64,000 nucleotides of DNA, from assembly GCA_028564925.1 (NCBI GenBank), contig CM053029.1:33549026-33613025 (forward strand), written 5' to 3'. Positions 23,939-35,328 of this stretch are shown here, one piece after another (the first letter of the stretch is position 1; the number at the start of each line of letters is the position of its first letter). Position numbers and translations under genes: made by a program. The notes under the pieces were generated by a model. It saw only the letters and a list, made by a program, of their open reading frames with translations. It made no database searches and was not told the origin of the DNA. This DNA comes from Lithobates sylvaticus (lineage: Eukaryota; Chordata; Amphibia; Anura; Ranidae).

Positions 23939-24760
23939 CCCAGGTAACCCTTTCACCCCCTTTTGCCAGTGTCACTAAGCGATCGTTTTTCTGATCGCTG
24001 TATTAGTGTCACTGCTGTCGCTAGGTAACCATTTTTTTTTTTTTTAGGTAACCGCCATGTTTATATAGGTTCATAAATAGGTTTATAGGTCAGGTACCCC
24101 CATATTACAACCTAAATAAAGGTTTTAACCCTTGATTGCCCCTAGAGTTAACCCTTTCACCAGTGATCACTGTATAACTGTCACTGGTGACGCTGGTTAG
24201 CCAGTTAGTTATTTCGTTATTTAGGTTCCCCGTCAGGTTTTTATATAGCGTCAGGTACCCCCATATATTACCTAATAAAGGTTTTAACCCCCTGATTGCC
24301 CCTAGTTAACCCTTTCACCCCCTTTTGCCAGTGTCACTAAGCGATCGTTTTTCTGATCGCTGCATTAGTGTCGCTAGGTAACCATTTTTTTTTTTTTAGG
24401 TAACCGCCATGTTTATATAGGTTCATAAATAGGTTTATAGGTCAGGTACCCCCATATTACAACCTAAATAAAGGTTTTAACCCCCTGATTGCCCCTAGAG
24501 TTAACCCTTTCACCAGTGATCACTGTATAACTGTCACTGGTGACGCTGGTTAGCCAGTTAGTTATTTCGTTATTTAGGTTCCCCGTCAGGTTTTTATATA
24601 GCGTCAGGTACCCCCATATATTACCTAATAAAGGTTTTTAACCCCCTGATTGCCCCTAGTTAACCCTTTCACCCCCTTTTGCCAGTGTCACTAAGCGATC
24701 GTTTTTCTGATCGCTGCATTAGTGTCGCTAGGTAACCAGTTTTTTTTTTGTATTACTGTT
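23939..24760 (+). repeat. 354 bp dimeric tandem array
   Basis: Equivalent points CCTAGTTAACCC lie at 24301 and 24655, exactly 354 bases apart. The alternate half-unit CCCCTAGAGTTAACC recurs at about 24139 and 24493. About 2.3 units are present. The TTAACCC strings are isolated and not telomeric. Confidence 0.85.
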
Positions 24761-25652
24761 ACGGGTGACGCTGGTTAGTTAGCTTGTTTTTTATACTGTC
24801 AGGGCACCCGCCATTTATTACCCAATAACGGTTTAACCCCCTGATCGCCCGGCGGGTGATATCAATTAGGTTTTAGGGTCAAATAAGGTCTGCGTCGCCC
24901 CAGGTTAGTGCCAGTACCGCAAACACCCACGCGCAAAGCATACACCTCCCTTAGTGGCACAGTATCTGAACAGATCAATATCTGATCTGATCAGATCTAT
25001 ACTAGCGTCCCAGCAGTTTAGGGTTCCAAAAAAAAAACGCATTGTTAGCGGGATCAGCCCAGATACCTGCTAGCACCTGCGTTTTCCCCCTCCGCCCAGC
25101 CCAGCCCACCCAAGTGCAGTATCGATCGATCACTGTCACTTACAAAACACTAAGCACACATAACTGCAGCGTTCGCAGAGTCAGGCCTGATCCCTGCGAT
25201 CGTTAACATTTTTTTTGTGGTAGCGTTTTGATTCAGTCGCTTCAGTCAGGAGCTTTTTTACCTGTGAATCTCAAAAAAATAAAAAAATAAAAAATAGTTG
25301 TCGTTTTATTCTCTCTCTCACTCTATTCTCTCTCTATTGTTGCTCTTTTTTTACTCCATTCTATTCTGCAATGTTTTATTATGTTTTATCATGTTTTATC
25401 ATGCTTGCTTTTCAGGTATGTAATTTTGTTTACTGTGTTTTAGTGTTAAGCATTTTTTTGTTTTCAGGTGCGCCATTCAGTTGCAACGCGGATTTATTTA
25501 TCTTGACAGCAACAGCGCTTGCTCCCACGATACATAAAGCCGCGACTCCAACGCTGTAGGAGGTGATTTCACCACCACAGTTAAAAAAAAGAGCATATAT
25601 GCCGAAGCATGGGGGCAGCAGGGGGGGGGGGGGAGGAGCGATTGGCTCCTAA

Positions 25653-25696
25653 TGCCACGTACATACGGTCGAAATTCCGACCGTGTGTACACGGCA
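25653..25696. mobile_element. 44 bp micro-MITE made of two TIRs
   Basis: TGCCACGTACATACGGTCG pairs with CGACCGTGTGTACACGGCA around a few bases. The flanks are TAA on both sides (25650-25652 and 25697-25699), a TWA duplication as in PIF/Harbinger. The ends match those of the 426 bp MITE at 49073-49498. Confidence 0.7.
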
Positions 25697-26209
25697 TAAC
25701 TTTTGCGGGAGGATGCCCCCATGCATCGGCATATATAAATGGTGCATGTATGCCCATCATTAGAAGTGGGTGGATGAAGAGAGGTATTCTAATGGTGGGC
25801 ATACCCACCAATCAATCTCTTTTTTTCGTTCAGCCAAGAGGCTGCATGAAAAAAAAAAGATTACAATATATGTCCAGTATGTTGCTGGACTTTGAATGGT
25901 TATACCAGAATGATGCCTGCAGGTTTAGGTATCATCTTGGTATCATTCTTTTCAGCCAGTGATCGGCTTTCATGTAAAAGCAATTCTAGCGGGTAATTAG
26001 CCTCTAGACTGCTTTTACAAGCAGTGGGAGGGAATGTCCCCCCTCCCGGATATAAACCGCGCCATTGGGAAATTGGGAAAGCATTTTATCACACCAATCT
26101 TGGTGTGGTCAGATGCTTTGAGGGCAGAGGAAAGATCTAGGGTCTAATAGACCCCAATTTTTTCAAAAAAAAGAGTACCTGTCACTGCCTATTGCTATCA
26201 TAGGGGATA

Positions 26210-26340
26210 TTTACATTCCCTGAGATAAAAATAAAAATCATAACAAAGAAAAAAAATGGAAGGAACAGTTTAAAAATAAAATAAAAAAGCTAAATAAATA
26301 AAAAAAAAACAAAAAAAAAAAAAAAAAAGCACCCCTGCCC
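26210..26340. repeat. A-rich stretch
   Basis: Runs of A broken by AAT and AAC, ending in a long poly-A near 26330. No function visible. Confidence 0.6.
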
Positions 26341-26894
26341 CCCCTTCTCTTGCGCAAAGGCGTACACAAGCGTTGGTCTGGCGTCATATGTAAACAGCAA
26401 TTGCACCATGCATGTGAGGTATCACCGCGAAGGTCAGATCGAGGGCAGTAATTTTAGCAGTAGACCTCCTCCGTGAATCTAATGTGGTATCATGTAAAGG
26501 CTTTTAAAGGCTTTTAAAAATGTACGTAGTTTGTCGCCACTGCGTGTTTGTGCGCAATTTTAAAGCATGTCGTGTTTGGTATCCATGTACTCGGCCTAAG
26601 ATCATATTTTTTATTTCATCAAAAATTTGAGCAATATAGTGTGTTTTAGTGCATTAAAATAAAAAAAAAGTGTATTTTTTTCCACAAAAAATGCGTTTGA
26701 AAAATCGCTGCGCAAATACTGTGTGGAAAAAAAAAATGCAACACCCACCATTTTAATCTGTAGGGCCTTTGCTTTAACATTATATATAGTGTTTGGGGGT
26801 TCAACGTAATTTTCTTGCAAAAAAAAAATATGTTTTCATGTAAACAAAAAGTGTCAGAAAGGGCTTTGTCTACAAGTGGTTAGAAGAGTAGGTG

Positions 26895-28015
26895 ACGTGT
26901 GACATAGGCTTCTAAATGTTGTGCATAAAATGCCAGGACAGTTCAAACCCCCCCCAAATGACCTCATTTTGGAAAGTAGACACCCCAAGCTATTTGATGA
27001 GAGCAATGTTGAGCCCATTAAATATTTTTTTTTTTGTCCCAAGAGATTGAATAATGAAAAAAAAAAAAAATATATATATATTTTTTTTACAAAAAGTTGT
27101 CACTAAATGATATATTGCTCAAACATGTCATGGGCATATGTGGAAATACACCCCAAAATACATTCTGTTGCTTCTCCTGAGTACGGGGATACCACATGTG
27201 TGGGACTTTTTGGGAGCCTAGCTGCGTACGGAACCCCAAAAACCAATCACCGCCTTCAGGCTTTCTAAGGGTGTAATTTTTTTATTTCACTTCTCACTGC
27301 CAATCACAGTTTCGGAGGCCATGGAATGCCCAGATGGCATAAAACCCCCCAAAATGACCCCATTTTGGAAAGTAGACACCCCAAGCTATTTGCTGAGAGG
27401 TATGGTGAGTATTTTGCAGATCTCGCTTTTTGTCACAAAGTTTTGAAAATTTAAAAAAAGAAAAAAAAATGTTTTTTTCTTTACTTTCTTCATTTTCAAA
27501 AACAAATGAGAGCTGTAAAATACTCACCATGCCTCTCAACAAATAGCTTGGGGTGTCTACTTTCCAAAATGGGGTCATTTGGGGGGTTTTGTGCTATTTT
27601 GGCATTTTATGGCCTTCGAAACGGTGATAGGTAGTGAGGAGTGAAATCAAAAATTTGCACCCTTAGAAATCCTGAAGGCGGTGCTTGGGTTTCGGGGCCC
27701 CGTACGCGGCTAGGCTCCCAAAAAGTCCCACACATGTGGTATCCCCATACTCAGGAGAAGCAGCAAAATGTATTTTGGGGTGCAATTCCACATATAACTA
27801 TGGCATGTGTGAGCAATATATCATTTAGTGACAACTTTTTGAAAAAAAAAAAAAAATCTTTTTTATTTTTGTCTTTATTCAATCACTTGGGACTAAAAAA
27901 AAAAATATTCAATGGGCTCAACATGCCTCTCAGCAAATAGCTTGGGGTGTCTACTTTCCAAAATGGGGTCATTTGGGGGGGGTTTTGTACTTCTCTGCCA
28001 TTTTAGCACCTCAAG
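26895..28015. repeat. Imperfect 1.1 kb foldback palindrome
   Basis: Three nested inverted pairs share one centre near 27450. They are CCCATTTTGGAAAGTAGACA (27360) with its complement near 27550, the CACATGTGTGGGACTTTTTG block (27193-27212) with 27718-27737, and the outer TTGGAAAGTAGACACCCCAA (26969-26988) with 27943-27962. The arms are diverged by a few percent and contain poly-A/T spacers. Transcripts would form a long hairpin. Confidence 0.8.
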
Positions 28016-28019
28016 AAAT

Positions 28020-28464
28020 GAAATAGGCAGTCATAAATTAAAAGCGGTGTAAATTCCAGAAAATGTACTCTAGTTTGTAGACGCTATAACTTTTGCGCAA
28101 ACCAATAAATATACGCTTATTGGCATTTTTTTACTAAAGACATGTGGCTGAATACATTTTGGCCCAAATGTTTGACTAAAATTGAGTTTATTAGATTTTT
28201 TTTTATAACAAAAAGTAGAAAATCTCTTTTTTTTTCAAAATTTTCGCTTTTTTTTTTTCCGTTTATATCGCAAAAAATAAAAATCACAGAGGCAATCAAA
28301 TACCATCAAAAGAAAGCTCTATTTGTGGGAAGAAAAGGACGCAAATTTCGTTTGGTTACAAAATTGCATGACCGCGCAATTACCAGTTAAAGTAGTGCAG
28401 TGCGAAATTGAAAAAAGACCTCTGGTCCTTTGGCTGCCAAATGGTCCGGGGCTGAAGTGGTTAA
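28020..28464 (+). repeat. TTAA-element terminal module
   Basis: It runs from GACGCTATAACTTTTGCGCA through CCAAAAGAAAGCTCTATTTG-like sequence to the AAGTGGTTAA terminus. The same module, in either orientation, is at 5900-6310, 13038-13164, 43326-43560, 50340-50480, 60810-61229 and 62330-62430. Confidence 0.8.
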
Positions 28465-28838
28465 GACTAAACGTAGCCATAGAGCCCTGGGCACAAAATG
28501 TCGTCCAGGGCTCATTAGGTTCCAGTAGGCCCTCCCGATCAGGTCCCAAGAGGGGGACTCAGTCCGGGGGGGCATAGTGAACATCAATAACTTGCAAAGC
28601 AACATCATAACAAGGTATCAGCGGAACTCTTGTAAACGTGTTTCCACAGGGGGGTCTAGTAACCAGAGGGGTAGCTGTCCCGGGGTCTCCATCAGAGGGC
28701 CCAAATTAAAACAGGTTAACTGTTAGGCTAGGGGCCTAGGGGGGTGCAGATTAGGTTGAGGGTGGGGTTGGCAAGTCAAGTGAGGTTTAATGCCTCTAAT
28801 GAGGTGGGTGCCATAGAAAAAGTGATGACCGGCATCTG

Positions 28839-30436
28839 TCAACCGTTCCTGGGCTCAGCGTGCCCGCGGGGAGAGTCCTGGCCTCGTGGGCGTCTCGCTG
28901 GTGGGATTTTCTGCCAAACCGTGGGGGGCGGTGGTGGTGGGGCTATAAGGTCCCATTCCTGAAGACGGGGGACTGGAATTTCCATGGCATCACAAAAATT
29001 GTCCAAGTCCTCAGGGTAACCCATTACTGCCGACCTCCCTTGTTGACGGGCTGTCAGGCTGAAGGGAAATCCCCAGCGGTAGCTGATATCTTTTTCTTGT
29101 AATGTGTGCGGCAGGGGTTGGATGAGCCTTCGTTTCTGAAGGGTGATCCACGACAGGTCGGGGTAAAGCTGAACTTGAGTGTTGTGAAACACCACTTTGC
29201 GAGCGGTGCGTGCTGTTCGCATGATGTCTTCCTTCAGGGGATAGGAGTTGACCCGGCAGATAACATCACGGGGTTTGGAAGCCGGTCCTTTGGGGCGGAG
29301 TGCCCGGTGTGCACGATCCATCTCGATGGGTCTGTCAGGGGGATCTCCCAGCAGATTGTTAAAAAGGTTTTGTAGTACTTCTTGCAGGTCTTCTGGACTG
29401 TCGGGCTCGGGCAGGCCTCTCACGCTGATGTTGTTCCTGCGCCCCCTATTGTCCAAGTCCTCCACGTGGCGTTGCATGTCTCTAAGCATCAGCCGATGAT
29501 CGGCTCCCTGTAGTTGGGTGCGGTGCAGTCCTATCTTGGTCTCCTGTATCTCCTCCTCCGCCATTTCCACCCTGTCTGACAAGTGTTTAAGATTAGCGTG
29601 CAGCAATTGTATTTCACTACGACAGGCTGTTTTGACCTCTTCAATCAGCAATTTAAAATCTTCCTTAGTCGGCATGGCCTGTAGGTATGCTTGCCAGGGG
29701 GGGGGTCCTGGTTGTGGTAGTGATCTGTTCCCCATATTTGTTGCAGAGGCTGTGATGGAGTGAAGTCTCCTTGTGTCCAGGAGGAGGTTGCAGCAGGGGG
29801 TGTCATCCCAGGGGGCTTTTGGGGAGTCTGGTGTGCTGTCTGTGCTTTGTGTGGGGGGTGTATGTCCCCATTCCCTGGATCATTCAGGGAGGCTAATACT
29901 GGAGAGCTTGCAGCTTGAGCATAGGAGGCAGCCTGTCCCTCACTTTCTCTGCCCTGCTGTCTGGGGGTGTTGGATCGGGATTGTCTCTGGGGCTGGGGGG
30001 GAGCAGGGCTGGAGTGGTGCTGCATCTGTTGGGGCCTGTTGGCTCCATGCGGTCCCAGCTGGGGGGGGGGCCCTGGAAGACATGCCTGCTCTGGTGCCGG
30101 TAAGGGGGGGAAGTCCTCTGGCTGCAGGGAGGGAGATGTGTCCGGTGTCTCTGCCGTGAGACCCGGGTCTGAAAACGTGCGGAGGAGGCGTGGGAAGGCC
30201 TCTGAGCACTGAGTGGTGGCGGCGGTGTTTGGGCCTAGTGAGGTGCCCTGCGCCTCGTGCTCCGGTCTGTCCCATGATGTGTGGGGGGGGGGGGGAGACT
30301 CACCGCCTCCGTGGGCGAACGTCCCTGGTTGTCTCCGCTCCATGTAGGGTCCGGTGGGGTCCGGTGTGAGGGAGCGCTGTGTGGACTGTGCAGGCTGCGT
30401 GTCTGTAGTGGAGGCAGAGGAGGAGGCCGGCGCCAT
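28839..30436 (-). pseudogene. L1 ORF1 (proline-rich N-terminus, coiled coil, RRM)
   Basis: The first frame (30436-29645) starts with MAPASSSAS and is rich in Pro, Gln and Ser. The second (29735-28839) has the coiled coil around ELQLLHANLKHLSDRVEMAE-like residues. An RRM-like GRRNNISVRGLPE and a C-terminal domain with EMDRAHRAL follow, the usual L1 ORF1p order. ORF1p is the RNA-binding chaperone of L1. The two frames overlap by about 90 bp and the shift falls near a run of eight G at 29697-29704, so a single slippage probably split one gene. It ends 28839, upstream of ORF2. Confidence 0.88.
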
Positions 30437-31789
30437 CTTGTCCCCTCCGGTCCCGGATCCCGTCAGCGTTGTAAAAAAGCTCCGGAGGTAGGTAGATTAG
30501 CCGGGAGGGGGTTGCGATGTACCCCGTGCTTTGGAGGATCAGGTGTTCTTTCTTCCACCCATATACTGGCAGGTTAGATAAACACAAGTGCAGCGCTAGG
30601 GTAATCAAGTAGGTGTCCCTGATTTTCACATAAGGTCCCACTGGGGTAACCAGCCTGTGGGTACTATTGTGAGCCAGGAGTTTAATAAATATCCCCGTAA
30701 ATGGGGGTGCCAGCAGGATTGCTCCGCTGGTGAGTGCAACAAATTAAGTGATGAAACTTTTGTTTGAAAATGATAGGTGTACAAAATATAGTGATAATAA
30801 ACGTAAAAATTATTATACCATCTAAGGGGAAATGGTAAGTGTTTTACCCCAGTGGTACGTGAATAGAGAGTAAAATGGCCCCTGGTCAGAGCAGGCCTCT
30901 ATTCAATCTCCTTCAGGTACCAAGACTTTATATATAACATAGGTTCTCAACGTAGCAAAAAAAAAAGAAAAAATTCAAAATCCTTTCTGGAGAGTATGTT
31001 ATAAATGTTACAAAGTGTAGGAAGGGATTACATAACGCTGCCCTTCAGACATATAACGCATACAATGCCCTAGATAGAAACGGACGCTGCCTATCCAGAG
31101 ACAGCAGAACCACACTCAATGTTTAGCATGTGACTGGTTTAGACAACACGTCCAGACCAGTGTGCAGAAAAACTAATAATATAATTGAATAAAGCTTTCC
31201 CTGCTCCCACAGGGCTGTCGGCCCAATAAAATAATATACTAAGGCAGGGAGTGACCGACCTTAACAAATACCCACATCAATCATATACTCATAAGAAGAC
31301 ATAGGGGGTAGTCCTGTTAATAAGGAGAAAAAAACAGTTCGGTTTTCAGGGTCTTCAGTAGATGTGGTGTGTCACTGAAGATGTTCAAGTTGTGTGGTCA
31401 GCTTAACAGACTCTAAGTAGACAATAAAGATGGGTACTCTTACCAGAGCTGTTGGACTCACGGACCTCTCGGTGTGAGTCGATAGGGCTTAGACCGGATA
31501 TACCGGATGGGTGGTAAATATGTTGCAGTCTGCCGGCTTCACTGGACCGTTATCCAAGCCTCAATGTAGTCGCTTACCTACAGCTTGATGGAAGAGCCAG
31601 GTGGAAAAAAGGGCAGTGGCAATACTTCTTAAAGGGTCTTTATCCGCAGCAGCTCAGGCAGGGAAGGAAACAGAGAGAGAGAGAGGCAACTCCTCATAGT
31701 GTGAAACCCAATTTCTCAATTGGCGTTTATTGGATAAAAAAGGTTAAAAACAATTTTCTTTGCGCAAAGGGTTAAAAATGTGGCTTAGG

Positions 31790-31856
31790 TAGACATCCAA
31801 CCCGACATGTTTCGCCTCCTGAAGGCTTCAACTGGGGTACATGTCTACCAGCCACC
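31790..31856 (-). ncRNA. Hammerhead-like motif, PLE2 left arm
   Basis: This is the mirror of 38614-38680: TGAAGCC, loop, GGCGAAAC, ATGTC, enclosed by a 9 bp outer stem GGTAGACAT/ATGTCTACC. See the right-arm entry. Confidence 0.5.
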
Positions 31857-33147
31857 GGTCTACAATATATATACCTTTTGTGTTGAAATTCTGAGTGACA
31901 ACAGCTGGTTTGGAGCACGGATTCTCACTTCCGGTATCGCTATAACGTGCGTTCCACGCAGAGGCTCATCTAAAGCCAGGATGATGTCATCAAAAAGCAT
32001 CAGAAAATCAAGCCTCACTATCAGATTGCTAAACATCCAATCGGCAGCGGCTTGCAGGGATAAGCCAATCGGTTTATGGGCAACCATGGGAAGAGGTGGG
32101 CGGCGGCTTGCAGAGCTAAGCCAATCAATTTTTTGGCCGCCAAAGGGAGGGGGTGAGCTCACACCCCTATGGGCGTAGCTCTCATGTTTAAGGGAAAAGC
32201 CTGATAGTGTATCCAATTGCGCCTGCGCGCTTACACAATACGGGTTGTCCTGGGAACTGAAGAAAGCAGGCAGGAGGGGCCACGTCTCGACACGATATGA
32301 CGTGACGTGTCGAATAGCGTCCCCGTCTCCAAGCCATGGTGTTTACATATTGCTGGTGACGTTACGTCCATGGCTGGAATTTTGTTTCAGACTGACAAGA
32401 TTTGTTAACCCTGAGTCTGCCGGAAAAAGTGCTCTTCTACTCACATCCTAACTAATAGATTTTAGAGGACATACTTTAGTAAAAGAATGTAGTCTATTTC
32501 TATTTTTGACATTATTTGACCGCTATGGTCATTGTATTTCCAATATAATGAAGAGAAAAATTTGTTTAACACAGGGAAATTAATCTTTGTGTTAGGGCAT
32601 ATTTATAAAGGGGATGAGGGATCCATAGCTGTATGATGGGCTCATCTAATGGACCTCCATTGGACAAATTCAATAAAAAACAGAACCCAAATTGATGAAG
32701 CTCAAACAAATGTAGTGGATCATAACCACTAATGCGGCTGCATAATGGGGTTCCAAATGCAGGCGGTCCCCACATAAAAGTGGGATTGTAACTGAAGGAA
32801 GAAAGAGATGTACAGAGACTAAGATATACATAAACCCCGTGGGATGCATATCCAATTAGAGGGGACTTGTTTAAGTCATTATATCCAGGGACCACATAAC
32901 TTGTCTTTCCTGGGGTATCCTATTCGCCGTTAACAGAAAGTGAAGATCCGTGGGCCAGTACAATATATGGCATATTTGCTATAATACTACCACACAACCC
33001 ACAGTCATACCATATTCCTTCTGGTGTAATGGACATTCAAAGCAAGGCATTTTAACATACTAATAGACTGAGAGATTTCCATAAAATAATTATTTCCGTA
33101 ATACCATGTAATTATTTCAAAGCATATTTATCTGGAGAGGATTCCAA

Positions 33148-35325
33148 TCAGGATTTGTTTATAAAGGCATTAATGTCCCATTCTATGTTGAGGCCGTACG
33201 GCACGTAACTCTTCAGGGAGTATATCCAAAAGGTCTCAAGTTTGGACACACCCCTGACATTCGGTTCGCCCCTCCAGTGGGGGACAAATCTATCAATGAT
33301 CTGAAACTTAGTCCCTATCGGGTTTCTGTTATGGTATATCCGGTAGTGTTTGGGGACGTTGTGGTCAGTGCGGCCCTTTTTTATGCCTGCAATATGCTCA
33401 TTGCACCTTACGGCAAACATGCGGATGGTCCCGCCTACATACTGCTTGCCGCAAGGGCAAGTGATAAGGTATACAACATACCGTGTTTGGCATGTCAGTA
33501 AATGTTTCATTTTATATTCTTTTCCTGTAACGCTCGATGTAAACGTTTCTGTTTTTTTCTTACCATACACATTATGAAGACACACGTTACATTTACGGCA
33601 GGGGAAAAAACCCTTCATATTGTGGAAAAAAGAAGGGATCGTGGGGGGATCAGATACGCTCGGGGCTATCTGTCCTCCTAAGGAGGGAGCTCCTCTGTAA
33701 ATCACCCCTGCTTTCTCCGGTAGAAGGGGTCCTAAGATACTGTCATTTTTTAGAACTCTCCAGTGTTTGGAAATGATCTCTTTTATCTGTCTGTGTTGTA
33801 TAGAGAATGAGGTTAGTAATGACCAGTTATGTTGAGATTCTTGTGTTCTTTTGGGGCAATCTTTAATCAGTTCTTCTCTATTAAGCGAAGTCACTGCCTC
33901 GATATCTCTGTCTATACCCTGAATATCATATCCTTTATCTATAAATCTATGTTTTATGGTCTCGGCTTGAAAGAAGAAATCTGTTAAATTAGTACAGTTC
34001 CTCCTAATTCTGGTAAGTTGGCTACGAGGTATAGATTTAAGCCAGGACGAGTGATGGCAACTATCTACCTGGATATAACCGTTGCGATCTGTCGCTTTAA
34101 AAAATGTTTTTGTGATCAAATGGCCGTCCAGAACCGATATTTCAAGGTCCAGAAAATGTATTGTGGAAGTGCTGACTTCATGTGTTAGTCTAATGCCCAC
34201 CTGGTTATCATTCAAAAAAAGCATAAACCTGTCCAGAGAGTCTTTGTCGCTTTTCCATAGGAGGAGGATGTCGTCTATGTACCTAGCCCAGAGGACTATC
34301 TGAGGTAGCCCCTGGGCATAGACGACATCCTCCTCCCATTTGGCCATGAAAATATTGGCCAAGCTGGGGGCAAATTTTGCCCCCATGGCCACACCTTTTT
34401 CTTGGAGATAGAAATCCCCATTAAACCAGAAGTAGTTGGATCTGGTAGCGAACCGTAGGAGGTCCATAATAAACCTCTTTTGGGTTCCTGGGATGGCTCC
34501 GTTCCTAGCTAGGAACAAGTCAACCGCTGCCAAACCCAACGAATGGGGTATACTGGTGTACAGTGCTGTAACATCGGCCGTTACAAGTAGAAGGTCTTCA
34601 CTGTATTGTATTTGTTGAAGCCTTGCAATGGTGTCTTTTGTATCTCTCAGATACGACGGGATGGTTTTCACCATCGGCTGTAGGTGGTAATCGATATATT
34701 TACCAATGCGGGCAGTAATGGAATCTATCCCGCTAATGATCGGGCGACCAGGAGGATTCGTGATATTTTTGTGGACTTTGGGAAGGTAGTATATCACTGG
34801 TATTCTCGGGACAGTGGGAATTAGGTATTGTTTCTCCTTTCTATCCAATATGCCCATATTATACCCTGTATCTATCAGATCCACAAGTGTTTTTTTGAAA
34901 GTTGTGGTGGGATTCTTAGGGATACGAGAATAAGTTTCTCTATCACTTAGGATCCTCATCATCTCCGAGTTATAGTCTACCTTATCCAGGACGACTATCC
35001 CTCCACCCTTATCCGCAGGGCGGATGATGAGGTCTTTCCTTTCACATAGTTGTTTAAGTCCCGTTTTCAAATTGGGATCAGTAAACACTTTTTTAGGGGG
35101 TAATTTATCCAAATCATTCAAGACTAGGTCTCTAAAAACTTTAATGGATGGAGCGACTGGAACAGGGGGGTTAAACAGCGAGGGGTTTGAAAGGCCTGTA
35201 TGAACAGTAAGGCTCTGGGTCACGCCTCTCTGTACCCCACAGGGATTTGACGCAAAATATCTTTTTATGTTCATCTTCCTTATAAATTTTTGAACATCTA
35301 TAAAGGTGGCGAACTTATTCAGTTT
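33148..35325 (-). CDS. PLE2 left-copy RT plus GIY-YIG endonuclease, 5'-truncated
   Basis: An ATG lies at 35274 (MNIKRYF), but the frame is open upstream to 35325, about where the element is cut. The encoded KFATFIDVQKFIRK there looks like genuine PLE protein, so the true start is missing. The 708 residues match the right copy except at seven positions. Domains in order are RT with IRPADKGGGIVVLDK, NPPGRPIISG, TADVTALYTSIPH, GVAMGAKFAPS and RYIDDILLLW; the Cys linker CRKCNVC; and a GIY-YIG nuclease. The enzyme would copy element RNA and nick target DNA in the nucleus. Confidence 0.9.
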   Translation of the reverse strand, partial: KLNKFATFIDVQKFIRKMNIKRYFASNPCGVQRGVTQSLTVHTGLSNPSLFNPPVPVAPSIKVFRDLVLNDLDKLPPKKVFTDPNLKTGLKQLCERKDLIIRPADKGGGIVVLDKVDYNSEMMRILSDRETYSRIPKNPTTTFKKTLVDLIDTGYNMGILDRKEKQYLIPTVPRIPVIYYLPKVHKNITNPPGRPIISGIDSITARIGKYIDYHLQPMVKTIPSYLRDTKDTIARLQQIQYSEDLLLVTADVTALYTSIPHSLGLAAVDLFLARNGAIPGTQKRFIMDLLRFATRSNYFWFNGDFYLQEKGVAMGAKFAPSLANIFMAKWEEDVVYAQGLPQIVLWARYIDDILLLWKSDKDSLDRFMLFLNDNQVGIRLTHEVSTSTIHFLDLEISVLDGHLITKTFFKATDRNGYIQVDSCHHSSWLKSIPRSQLTRIRRNCTNLTDFFFQAETIKHRFIDKGYDIQGIDRDIEAVTSLNREELIKDCPKRTQESQHNWSLLTSFSIQHRQIKEIISKHWRVLKNDSILGPLLPEKAGVIYRGAPSLGGQIAPSVSDPPTIPSFFHNMKGFFPCRKCNVCLHNVYGKKKTETFTSSVTGKEYKMKHLLTCQTRYVVYLITCPCGKQYVGGTIRMFAVRCNEHIAGIKKGRTDHNVPKHYRIYHNRNPIGTKFQIIDRFVPHWRGEPNVRGVSKLETFWIYSLKSYVPYGLNIEWDINAFINKS

Positions 35326-35328
35326 CTA
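35142..35328 (-). mobile_element. Asymmetric centre of the PLE2 inverted pair
   Basis: These 187 bases are present once. On the minus strand they encode the extra N-terminal residues of the left copy. The right copy begins abruptly at GTTTTTAGAGACCTAG. The left copy itself is cut near 35326. Confidence 0.85.

Larger units (their letters stand above)
23365..28464 (+). mobile_element. TTAA-flanked block C, probably compound
   Basis: TTAA at 23365-23368 and 28461-28464 bounds it, with ends TTAACCACTTCCCGACC and GGGGCTGAAGTGGTTAA. An internal terminus-like CTACAAGTGGTTAG (26868-26875) suggests two elements joined or one inside another. Its first 1.6 kb is the inverted twin of 1-2648. It also holds the 354 bp dimer array, GC hairpins, a 44 bp micro-MITE (25653) and a 1.1 kb palindrome (26895-28015). 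It lies between the two ORFs of the L1. There is no transposase frame. Confidence 0.75.

Noticed and set aside
23929-24660. TTAACCC strings as telomeric repeats
   Set aside because: They are isolated within 354 bp units and never in tandem.
31807-32895. Small frames in the PLE2 non-coding region, conserved in both arms
   Set aside because: The identity between arms reflects recent duplication, not selection; no domain is recognised.
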